The notes under the pieces are model-generated. The model was not told where the DNA came from and did not search any database. It saw nothing but the letters and a program-made list of their open reading frames with translations. 35,831 nt of DNA, taken from assembly GCA_019310425.1 (NCBI GenBank), contig JAFDEI010000036.1, forward strand, positions 1 to 35,831, given 5' to 3'. A program made the position numbers and the translations under genes. Origin of the DNA: Deltaproteobacteria bacterium. Lineage in GTDB: Bacteria > Myxococcota_A > UBA9160 > SMWR01. This document shows, one piece after another, positions 24,441 through 31,571 of this stretch (the stretch's first letter is position 1; every line of letters begins with the position of its first letter).

Positions 24441-24824
24441 TCAGCGAATCCAGGCGAGTAGCGGCGGTCCCAGCACGAGAAAGCCGATGATCGCCGCCAC
24501 CCCAGCGGCAATCAGAACCCCGCCGGCCGCGACATCCTTGGTATGCCCGATCAAAAGGTCGTGTTCGGGCGAAATGCGATCGCAGAGCTGCTCGATCGCG
24601 GTGTTGAACGCCTCCGCGACCCAGACCATCGCAATCGCGACCAGCAGCGCGACCCACTCCCAGCGACCCAGGCCCAAGACGAGCGCGAGCCCGAGCACGG
24701 CGGCGGTTGTTGCAGCGTGGATCCAGGCGTTGTGCTGCGTGGCCAGCAGCCGCCCGATCCCGCGAAACGCGTGCCCGAAGCTCCGTGCCCGCGACGTGAG
24801 CGAGAAGGCTTCGCGCTCAGTCAT
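24441..24824 (-). CDS. dgkA: Diacylglycerol / undecaprenol kinase (DgkA family)
   Basis: This 127-residue membrane protein has three predicted helices and the DgkA signature: AEAFNTAIEQLCDRISPEH at about residues 68-86, followed by GHTKDVAAGGVL. It phosphorylates diacylglycerol or undecaprenol in the inner membrane, feeding phospholipid or undecaprenyl-phosphate pools. The start lies 12 nt beyond the 3' end of a tRNA-Pro gene on the same strand. No clear ribosome site is visible, and the two may be co-transcribed and separated by tRNA processing. It lies upstream of pcm and nlpD. Confidence 0.92.
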   Translation of the reverse strand: MTEREAFSLTSRARSFGHAFRGIGRLLATQHNAWIHAATTAAVLGLALVLGLGRWEWVALLVAIAMVWVAEAFNTAIEQLCDRISPEHDLLIGHTKDVAAGGVLIAAGVAAIIGFLVLGPPLLAWIR

Positions 24825-24836
24825 CGATCGGAGTGT

Positions 24837-24913
24837 TGGTCGGGCCGGCGAGATTCGAACTCGCGACCCCCTGTCCCCCAGACAGGTGCGCTACCAAGCT
24901 GCGCCACGGCCCG
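24837..24913 (-). tRNA. tRNA-Pro(GGG)
   Basis: A complete 77-nt cloverleaf can be drawn. The acceptor is CGGGCCG/CGGCCCG with discriminator A and encoded CCA. The D stem is GCGC/GCGC, the anticodon stem CCTGT/ACAGG with loop CTGGGGG (anticodon GGG), the variable loop GGGTC, and the T stem GCGAG/CTCGC with loop TTCGAAT. All stems pair without mismatch. The gene lies between the PEP-CTERM gene and dgkA on the same strand. Confidence 0.98.
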
Positions 24914-25045
24914 ACACACTCTCATCGCGGCCTGATCATAGCGGGGCCGGTGGGCTCGGACAGGTTCATCCGTCGCAGCTACCCGAACGAATCGAGGAAT
25001 CTGTGGCTGCCTACACGCGACTACCGTTCGCAAAATTCGGTGTCT

Positions 25046-26584
25046 TCAGGCCCCTTTCCGAAATTTGCCCCCTGCTCCGCGCCGTCGCGACAACACGATG
25101 AGCAGAACCACGCCCGCACCGAGCATGGCGTTACCGCCTGGTTCCGGCACTTCGTTCGGCGTCACGATGTTGCCCCAGACGTCGTGATCCGTGGGGTTGG
25201 GCGGGTACTTCTGCTCCCACGCCACCAGCGCATTGCTGGCGTCGTCTGCGGCCACCGCGGGATACACAGGGTCCTCGAGGCTGAGGCAGCCGGCGGGCGC
25301 GGGTGGGCAGGTGCCCGTCACGGGCGAAACCACGTAGTTGTCGTATGGCACCGGCGAGGGCTCGGACGAAACGAAGTAGTCGATGGCGTTGGCCCGAATG
25401 TGGCTGCGAATCTCATCGTTGAAGGGCCCCTCGCCCGGGTACTCCCGCCAGGCCACGTAGAAACGATCCGCGGTCTCACTGAAGGAGATTTCCGGTGTCG
25501 TGGATTGGATGTGGCTCCCGATCTTCGAGACCGGGAAGACCGCGTTGTCCGGTCCCGGCCCATAGCTGACCCGCCATGGATCGACGTAGGTCCCCCAGAT
25601 TCCGCTCCACTCCGGACCGCTGCAGGACTCGACGAAATAGTGCCCGCCGCTGTAGCAGAGATTGTTCGTATCGTGCCAGACCACCATCCAATACGGTCGG
25701 CTCATCGTGGAGAGCCGGCCAGCTGCGATGGCGGGATATCCCGAGGAACCGTCGACGCCGGAAGTGAAGGGTATGTCGAGATGATAGCCACCGGTGCCAT
25801 CGAGGAGCGCGAGACCGATTTCGCTGATACCACTACCGGCCCCGGACCCGGAAGCGATCAGGTAGCGCGCGGCGAACACCGGATCGGCCGGCGGAAACCA
25901 CTCGAGTATGTAGCTGCCGACCTCGACGTCGTGAGAGTGGATGTACGAGAGGCCATAACTGATGGCGTCCTGCTCGCTTCCATATGCCCCCGAACCGACC
26001 CTATAGCGCTGCGTGGAGATGATGTTGTGCTTGGTGCCCAGGATTTCGTCGACGACGACCGTTCGCTGATAGCTCGCGAGGAACTCCTCGTCGATGGGGT
26101 TGTAGCTGAGGCGCACCGCCCCGACTTTATGGAGATCGGGGTCGTGGAATTCGGAATCGAAGAATAATGCATAGGCTTCAGTCTGTGCTGCCGACGCACC
26201 GTCGAGCGTCCCGATATGGAGAAAATTGTCGTCCACATTCGGTCCGTAGTATCGGTTGATTGCGATCACATAGGAATTCGAGACGGGGCTGTAGGCAAGA
26301 GCCGGACGCCCGGTGGCAATGGCCGGGATTCCCGGAACCAACACGCTGATGGGCGAACCAAGGAGCGTGCCGGTCTTACTGATCCGCTGCACGAGAAGCG
26401 TGCTGACACTGTCGTTCGAGTGCCACGCCGCAAGATACTCACCATTCACCGAGTTGAACACGACGGCCGGTCTCTCCTCGACCGCCCCGGTATACGCGAT
26501 CGTAAATACCGCGTCCGCCGGACCGGCTAGGAGTAAGATCGTTGCAGTCAGAATGAGCCCCAAGAGAGCGTGCAATTTGCTCAT
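25046..26584 (-). CDS. PEP-CTERM sorted extracellular protein
   Basis: The protein has 512 residues. A near-perfect ribosome site (GGAGG, 7 nt) precedes the ATG. It has an N-terminal signal peptide (LLGLILTATILLLAGPADA, residues about 7-25) and a C-terminal PEP-CTERM signal: VPEPGG, one hydrophobic helix, then SRRRGAGG. Such proteins are cleaved by an exosortase and delivered to the surface or the exopolysaccharide layer. The body has repeated beta-propeller-like strands with alternating W-x-D, YLAAWH, YVAWREYP and NALVAWEQ segments at roughly equal spacing. This suggests a WD-like or lectin-like propeller. No exosortase gene is in the window. The divergent neighbour is a glycosyl-1-phosphate transferase that begins exopolysaccharide repeat units, a usual companion of PEP-CTERM systems. 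Confidence 0.85.
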   Translation of the reverse strand: MSKLHALLGLILTATILLLAGPADAVFTIAYTGAVEERPAVVFNSVNGEYLAAWHSNDSVSTLLVQRISKTGTLLGSPISVLVPGIPAIATGRPALAYSPVSNSYVIAINRYYGPNVDDNFLHIGTLDGASAAQTEAYALFFDSEFHDPDLHKVGAVRLSYNPIDEEFLASYQRTVVVDEILGTKHNIISTQRYRVGSGAYGSEQDAISYGLSYIHSHDVEVGSYILEWFPPADPVFAARYLIASGSGAGSGISEIGLALLDGTGGYHLDIPFTSGVDGSSGYPAIAAGRLSTMSRPYWMVVWHDTNNLCYSGGHYFVESCSGPEWSGIWGTYVDPWRVSYGPGPDNAVFPVSKIGSHIQSTTPEISFSETADRFYVAWREYPGEGPFNDEIRSHIRANAIDYFVSSEPSPVPYDNYVVSPVTGTCPPAPAGCLSLEDPVYPAVAADDASNALVAWEQKYPPNPTDHDVWGNIVTPNEVPEPGGNAMLGAGVVLLIVLSRRRGAGGKFRKGA

Positions 26585-27259
26585 GTCGAAACCTCCTTCA
26601 TTTGCCTAGAGAGTGCTTGCCAAGGGGCCGAAGACGATCCCGAGACCCGGATCGGCGCTTCACGCCCGATCCGAGTCTGTCGGACATGACATCCGTACCC
26701 GTCGGTAACGACAAATGCCGCTTGAAATATCCATTCTTCCGGCAGGAGAGCTTCATGCTTGCGCATATTGACGTTGCCAGTTATGCGCCACGACATACTG
26801 GGTGGAACGACTTGCTCGACGGCTGAGTAGCCGCCGAACGTCGTGCACCAGCTGCTACATCGGTCAGTTGACGGACGCGTTCTTGTTCCCGTGAACGGGG
26901 ATGCGCGGGCCACGATTGGCGGAGAGGGCTCGCTAACGGCGCAAATGCGAATCGATGCACCTCTCGCATGCGCCAGCCTCCGACGCCCGCTACGGACGTG
27001 GTTTCCCGATAAAATCTTCGGCTCTCATACCCAGCCGGAATTCCTGCTTCGTTGAATACCGATTCAGCGTCACCTATTTGAATCTAAATCGGTACGCGAT
27101 TTGCAGTGATTCCGATCGATCTTGGGATGATGTTGTGATAGAGCATCTAACAGCCCGAGAGGAGCGGTTCTGGGGTGGCGCGCCTCATTCGGGTCATGAT
27201 TGTTGGGGGATTACGCCCCGCCGGTCGGGCATCGCGCCGAATCCGACGGGGCGCCCGCC
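26585..27259. other. 675-bp divergent intergenic region
   Basis: This gap between the divergent PEP-CTERM gene and the glycosyltransferase gene is long for this dense genome and is partly A/T-richer (27050-27150). It contains a strong hairpin at 26644-26677. A small plus-strand frame (ATG 26755, 23 codons, with CAGGAG before it; or an ATG in frame at 26686 giving 46 codons) ends at 26826, and its composition is protein-like but unsupported. No tRNA or promoter could be called firmly. Both flanking promoters must lie here. Confidence 0.5.
26644..26677. promoter_or_regulatory. Strong hairpin upstream of the PEP-CTERM gene
   Basis: The arms GACCCGGATCGGCG (26644-26657) and CGCCCGATCCGAGTC (26663-26677) pair nearly completely around a 5-nt CTTCA loop, with one bulge and one mismatch. 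The hairpin lies about 60-95 nt upstream of the PEP-CTERM start codon, probably in its 5' leader. No T-run follows, so it is not a classical terminator. It may be an operator or an mRNA stability/attenuation element. Confidence 0.45.
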
Positions 27260-28666
27260 ATGTTGAGACAACTCGACCAGAGCCCTCGTGCCGCTGTCCT
27301 GGTGATGGACGTGATTCTCAGCGCGATCGCCTTCGTCGGAATACTGGCCCTGGCCGGCCGGGAAAGCACCGCGCTGCTCAGCCAGCCGGACAGCCTGAAG
27401 CTGATCGTTCTGGGCCTGGTCGCCTCACTTGTCTGGCCCGTGATGCTGCTTTCCACCACGGTCGAGCGTGCCACCCGCCAGGTGGGGGTGGCGGCACTTC
27501 TCGGTCAGATGTCCACGGCAGGTTCGGTGTCGATCGTCGTCGTCGCCGGAGTAGCCTACGCCATCCGAGCGCCGGTCCTACCGGTGGTCCTCGCGCAGTG
27601 CGTAGCGGGCCAGTTCGCCGTCGTCGGCTTGTTGCGCGTTTCGGTCCTGGTGGCGTTGAGGCTGGCTCGACGGCGTGGGCGTGACTCCCGAAACCTGTTG
27701 ATCGCAGGCTCGGGACCACGTGCCCGTCAGGTGCAGCACTTGATCGAGCTGCACCCCGAGTGGGGATACCAAGTCGCGGGTTTCGTCGACGAGAGTGGCG
27801 ACCCCATGGATCCGGAGATCTCGCCGACGCAGGTGCACAAGCTGATCGATCTACCCGGGCTACTCCGCGACTGCGCAATCGACGAGGTCATCGCGGCATG
27901 TCCGCGCTCGGTCTTCGGATCGCTGGGATCGGTCGTCGGCGTCTGCGCCGAAGCCGGCGTGCCGGTAACGGTTCTGTCGGACATCTTCGGCGACTATGTG
28001 CCGCCGCCCCAGATCACGCAGTTCGGCACCCTGGCGGCCCTCAACTTCTCGCCGGTCCACCACAATCGCCTGAAATTGCGGGTGAAGCGAGCGATCGACG
28101 TGGTCGGCTCGGGAACGCTGCTGGCACTCGCCGCGCCGCTCATCGCAGTCGCCGTCGTGGCCATCAGAGCGACGTCTTCCGGGCCCGTATTCTTCCAACA
28201 GATCCGCTGCGGTCGTTACGGCCACCACTTCGGGATGCTGAAGCTGCGCAGCATGGTGATCGACGCCGAGGAAAAGCAGGCGGCGCTCCTCAGTCTAAAC
28301 GAGATGGAAGGACCGGTCTTCAAGATCAAGGCGGACCCCCGTATTACATCGGTCGGCCGTCTACTCCGTCGTTGGAGCATCGACGAACTGCCCCAGCTTT
28401 GGAACGTCTTCCGGGGCGACATGAGCCTCGTCGGGCCCCGCCCTCCCGTTCCGATGGAAGTCGTACTCTACCAGACCCACGATCGTCGCCGGCTCTCGAT
28501 GCGCCCCGGGATCACCTGCTTGTGGCAGGTCAGTGGTCGCAACAAGATCGGCTTCGACGATTGGGTGAGGCTCGACATCCAGTACATCGACAGCTGGTCG
28601 CTGATCAACGACTTCAAGATCCTGCTGCGCACCATCCCGGCGGTACTGCGCGGGACGGGCTCCTGA
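27260..28666 (+). CDS. Polyprenyl glycosylphosphotransferase (exopolysaccharide initiation)
   Basis: From the ATG at 27260 the product has 468 residues; a TTG at 27200 could add 20. The N-terminal part holds four or five helices (about 10-150), then a CoA-binding-like Rossmann segment with NLLIAGSGPRARQV. The C-terminal 200 residues are the bacterial sugar-transferase domain: KRAIDVVGSG, a membrane-reentrant helix, GPVFFQQIRCGRYG, LKLRSMV, WSIDELPQLWNVFRGDMSLV and GPRPPVPME. These enzymes transfer a sugar-1-phosphate from a nucleotide sugar to undecaprenyl phosphate, starting a polysaccharide repeat unit at the inner membrane. No other EPS gene is in the window. The start lacks a strong ribosome site. 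Confidence 0.92.
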   Translation: MLRQLDQSPRAAVLVMDVILSAIAFVGILALAGRESTALLSQPDSLKLIVLGLVASLVWPVMLLSTTVERATRQVGVAALLGQMSTAGSVSIVVVAGVAYAIRAPVLPVVLAQCVAGQFAVVGLLRVSVLVALRLARRRGRDSRNLLIAGSGPRARQVQHLIELHPEWGYQVAGFVDESGDPMDPEISPTQVHKLIDLPGLLRDCAIDEVIAACPRSVFGSLGSVVGVCAEAGVPVTVLSDIFGDYVPPPQITQFGTLAALNFSPVHHNRLKLRVKRAIDVVGSGTLLALAAPLIAVAVVAIRATSSGPVFFQQIRCGRYGHHFGMLKLRSMVIDAEEKQAALLSLNEMEGPVFKIKADPRITSVGRLLRRWSIDELPQLWNVFRGDMSLVGPRPPVPMEVVLYQTHDRRRLSMRPGITCLWQVSGRNKIGFDDWVRLDIQYIDSWSLINDFKILLRTIPAVLRGTGS

Positions 28667-28801
28667 AGTGGCGATCCGCTCGAGCGGGGAACACGTCGAA
28701 CGGCCAGCGCTCCACCGGGCGACGCGACCCATCCGCCTTGACCCCTCCGGGTCCTCGCCCCTACCCTCGCGGAAATTGCAGCGCGCCCGAGGGGGGACAT
28801 C

Positions 28802-29278
28802 GTGGGTGGGACACGGATGATCCAGCGGATCGTGGTTCGACTGAAGGTCGGTGAGCACATGTTGTCGGCCACGGATGATCCGGTCTTTCTCGGGCTGCGC
28901 GGTGCGGCGGGGCGGGAATTTCGGCTGGCGCTACACAAGGGCAAGACGCTCCGCCGCGGCTCCGAAAATCGCTTCGTCTTCGGCTCGCCGGACGACCGCG
29001 AGACCAACGTCGCCCACCCCGAGCTCAACGACCCGACGCAGCCCGCGCTCGAACTCGACGGCATCGCGAGCGCGTTCATCCGCAAGGGATTCGACCCGAT
29101 TCCGAACGTGCGCGCGATCGGCGAGATGGACGATCGCCTCGAGGTACTCGAGGCCGAGATCGAATTCTTCGTGTCCGGCCAGAGCGAGCCCGTTCGCCAT
29201 TTCCGCAGCGGGCCACTGTGGCTGGGGCTGGTCTCCGGGCTGCGATTCGAGGTCCCCCGGACCGACGACGGTTCATGA
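28802..29278 (+). CDS. Unrecognised 158-residue protein, first gene of a three-gene operon
   Basis: A GTG at 28802 follows a strong GAGGGGGG site at 6-7 nt. An ATG at 28817 is the alternative. There is no signal peptide. The segment LGLRGAAGREFRLAL, then LRRGSENRFVFGSPDD and VEFFVSG-like strands, loosely recall PLAT/LH2 beta-sandwich domains, which bind lipids or membrane proteins. The match is by eye and weak. The stop overlaps the next start (ATGA), so it is coupled to a secreted protein and a Yip1-like membrane protein. Function unknown. Confidence 0.65.
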   Translation: MGGTRMIQRIVVRLKVGEHMLSATDDPVFLGLRGAAGREFRLALHKGKTLRRGSENRFVFGSPDDRETNVAHPELNDPTQPALELDGIASAFIRKGFDPIPNVRAIGEMDDRLEVLEAEIEFFVSGQSEPVRHFRSGPLWLGLVSGLRFEVPRTDDGS

Positions 29279-29904
29279 ACCGACCCGAGCATTCCTTCGC
29301 CATCGCCGCGGTGCTGTCGCTGGCGCTCGCGGCCGAAGCCGCAGCGGGGGCGGCAACCGGAGAAGTCGCACCCGGTGCCTACTGCCCGTTTCCGGAGCCG
29401 GGCCAGGCGGCCGCGTGCATGGCACCCGCCCAGCAGGAGTACGCGGATTTCTTCAGCGCGGTCGACGCGGGTGAAATCTCGGATGACGACGCGGCGCACC
29501 TCGAAAGCGAGATCGCATCGGGCGCTACGGGCAAGGCACCGTACCTCGCCATCTCGTCGCTCTCCTACGGCTACTATCGCCTCGCGCAACGAGCCGCGGA
29601 ATCGCCCGGCGAGGATCCGGTGGTGGTGGCCCGCCTGCAACGCTGGAACGAGCTGCTCTCCGCCGCGTACGACATCGGTGCCGATGACCCCAATTACCGC
29701 AAGGCGGTTCGAGACGCCGCGCACGATCTTCAGCAGCGCGCCCCCGCCGTCGTCCTCGCATGCGCGGACGAGCGCGGGCACATCACCGAGTGCAACTCGA
29801 CCGAAGCGGTGATCCGCGGCATCAACCGGACGCAGGAAGCCGTCGGCATTCGCGGCGCACTCGAGCGCCTGCTCGATCGCATCACGGGCGGGGGCGATTC
29901 GTGA
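29275..29904 (+). CDS. Secreted protein of unknown function
   Basis: The 209-residue product starts with the ATG that overlaps the previous stop. It has a signal peptide (SFAIAAVLSLALAAEAAAG, residues about 7-25). The mature protein is mostly helical and acidic, with four cysteines (YCPF, AACMAP, LACADE, TECNS) that may pair in the periplasm. No family recognised. The stop overlaps the GTG start of the Yip1-like gene by 4 nt. Confidence 0.65.
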   Translation: MNRPEHSFAIAAVLSLALAAEAAAGAATGEVAPGAYCPFPEPGQAAACMAPAQQEYADFFSAVDAGEISDDDAAHLESEIASGATGKAPYLAISSLSYGYYRLAQRAAESPGEDPVVVARLQRWNELLSAAYDIGADDPNYRKAVRDAAHDLQQRAPAVVLACADERGHITECNSTEAVIRGINRTQEAVGIRGALERLLDRITGGGDS

Positions 29905-30458
29905 CCCGAACGAGCTTCGGAATGCGAATGCTGCGCGCCGCCCGGCTGCAGGCAGACACCTACGAGGAAGTCGAGGCCGACAAGAGCTCGATCGGCCAGG
30001 CTACGGGGATCGTGTTCATGGCCTGCGCGGCGATCGGCGCCGCGCGCTACTTCCAGAGTTCGGGCGCGGGCGTGCCCGTGAACCCCCTGGTGCTGCAAGT
30101 CGTTCTATCCATCCTCGAACCGCTCGTGCTCTGGATCGGTGGCTCGGCGCTGTCGTTCATGGTGGGGGCGACCTTCTTCCGCGGCCCCGAGACCGAAACC
30201 GACTTCATGGAGGTTCTCCGCACCACCGGCTTCGCCTTCACCCCCGCGTTACTGCGAATCTTCGCGATCCTGCCCCCGCCCGCCCTCGGCCTCGGCATCG
30301 ACCTGGTAGCCCGAGCCTGGGTCTTCGTCGCCGTCGTCGTCGCCATCCGCCAAGCCCTCGACTTCACCACCGCCCGCGCCGTCGGCACCTTCGGGGTCGC
30401 CTCCCTACTACTCTGGCTGATCCTCTGGGGCCTCTCCGTAGCCCCCGTCCCCTTCTAA
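29901..30458 (+). CDS. Yip1-domain membrane protein
   Basis: The 185-residue product starts at a GTG overlapping the preceding stop. The N-terminus (RAARLQADTYEEVEADKS) followed by five predicted helices is the usual layout of bacterial YIP1-domain proteins. Hydrophobic segments lie at about residues 35-53, 65-90, 110-130, 135-155 and 163-183. The role of bacterial members is not established. It ends the three-gene operon. Confidence 0.75.
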   Translation: MTRTSFGMRMLRAARLQADTYEEVEADKSSIGQATGIVFMACAAIGAARYFQSSGAGVPVNPLVLQVVLSILEPLVLWIGGSALSFMVGATFFRGPETETDFMEVLRTTGFAFTPALLRIFAILPPPALGLGIDLVARAWVFVAVVVAIRQALDFTTARAVGTFGVASLLLWLILWGLSVAPVPF

Positions 30459-30541
30459 TCAATCAAAGCGACCCGCCACAGCCCCCACCCGATCGAAGCA
30501 AAGGGGCACCCCCCGCCAGCCCGCGCCGCCAACCACTACGT

Positions 30542-30680
30542 GCCGGGTGAAGCTATTTCGCGAGGAGCGCCTGGTAATATCCAGACCTCGCATACCCAAA
30601 CCACCCCAAAATCCCGTGCTCCACCCCTACCGCAGCACCTCGCGGCCACAGGCGCTCCTCGCGAAATAGCTTCACCCGGC
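30542..30680. mobile_element. 139-bp element with perfect 32-bp terminal inverted repeats (MITE-like)
   Basis: The 32 bases at 30542-30573 (beginning GCCGGGTGAAGCTATTTCGC) are the exact reverse complement of 30649-30680, around a 75-nt centre. The match stops abruptly at both ends. The centre has only a small internal hairpin and no coding frame. Such a size and symmetry fit a MITE or a REP-like element; it also lies between convergent genes, where it could stop transcription from both sides. No target-site duplication is obvious next to the ends. The rest of 30459-30758 holds no gene. Confidence 0.7.
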
Positions 30681-30758
30681 CTCGCAACCAACATTGCGAA
30701 ACGCGAATCACGAAAAGCGAAACGCCCGGACTCCGAGCATCTCCACCAACCGGAAAGA

Positions 30759-31151
30759 TCAGAGCTGGGCGCGGATCGCGACCAACTCTTCGCGAATCTT
30801 CCGATAACGCGAGCGATGGTCGGTCTCGACCGCGAGGCCAGTGCTCTCGAGTGCGCGATTGGCGCCGAGGTCGCGAAGCTTTCGGCGCGCACCCGCGATC
30901 GTGAAGCGCTGTTCGTACAACAGCTTCTTGATCAACAGGATCATGTCGATGTCGCGGCGGCGATAGAGGCGCTGCTTCGAGCGCGACTTCTGCGGCGCCA
31001 TCCACCGGAACTCGCTCTCCCAGTAGCGCAGCACGTAGGGCTTCACATCGGTGATCTTGCTGACTTCGCCGATGCGGTAATAGCGTTTGTCGGGTGCGCC
31101 GGTGCCGCCAGCCGCTCCGCCCGCGGACGCTTCCATCTTTCGATTCGCCAT
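30759..31151 (-). CDS. MerR-family transcriptional regulator
   Basis: This 130-residue protein starts at an ATG behind GGGGGAG. A Gly/Ala-rich N-terminal tail precedes a MerR winged helix-turn-helix: YYRIGEVSKITDVKPYVLRY (about residues 24-43), then RRDIDMILLIKKLLYEQRF, and a short C-terminal helix. It lacks a large effector domain. A MerR-like gene right after ihfA is a standing arrangement in former Deltaproteobacteria. Target unknown. Confidence 0.9.
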   Translation of the reverse strand: MANRKMEASAGGAAGGTGAPDKRYYRIGEVSKITDVKPYVLRYWESEFRWMAPQKSRSKQRLYRRRDIDMILLIKKLLYEQRFTIAGARRKLRDLGANRALESTGLAVETDHRSRYRKIREELVAIRAQL

Positions 31152-31215
31152 GGCTCCCCCAACTCGCCCGGTGAATGTTCCATGCGCTCGGTCGCGCACG
31201 ATCGGATCGCTGGCG

Positions 31216-31545
31216 TTACTCGGCGGTTCCGATGCTTACCTGTGCCGTCGGCGCGTCTGTCTCGGGCATGTCCTCGTTCAGGATGTTCTTCAGCACGAGA
31301 CTCGGCTTGAACGTGAGGACGCGGCGCGCTTCGAGCAGGATTTCCTCTCCGGTCTGGGGATTCCGTCCCTTGCGCGAATTCTTGCAACGTACGACGAAAT
31401 TACCGAAGCCGGAGATCTTGACCTTCTCTCCCATCGCCAGGGTATCTTTGATCGCGTCGAAAACTTTTTCGACCAGCTCCGCGGATTCCTTCTTCGAGAA
31501 CCCGACCTGTTCATAGATCTGCTCAACGATGTCGGCCTTCGTCAT
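31216..31545 (-). CDS. ihfA: Integration host factor alpha-type DNA-bending protein
   Basis: The product has 109 residues and is of the HU/IHF family. It shows MTKADIVEQIYEQVGFSKKE, then VKISGFGNFVVR and the DNA-intercalating arm with GRNPQTGEEILLEARRVL (Pro at the tip). A C-terminal extension of about 12 residues (DAPTAQVSIGTAE) exceeds the usual length. A GGGAGAGGGG site precedes the ATG. It lies 26 nt after pheT, the classical pheST-ihfA order, which supports IHF-alpha over HU. Confidence 0.93.
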   Translation of the reverse strand: MTKADIVEQIYEQVGFSKKESAELVEKVFDAIKDTLAMGEKVKISGFGNFVVRCKNSRKGRNPQTGEEILLEARRVLTFKPSLVLKNILNEDMPETDAPTAQVSIGTAE

Positions 31546-31571
31546 CCACCCCTCTCCCTTCGATACAAGAC

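Noticed and set aside
24837-24913. tRNA-Pro as the attachment site of the accessory block to its right
   Set aside because: The block lies on the 5' side of the tRNA, the gene is complete, and no duplicate of its 3' end or integrase was seen.
26755-26826. 23-codon ORF (46 codons from 26686) in the intergenic region before the glycosyltransferase gene
   Set aside because: It has a fair ribosome site and normal composition but no homology, overlap or context to support it.
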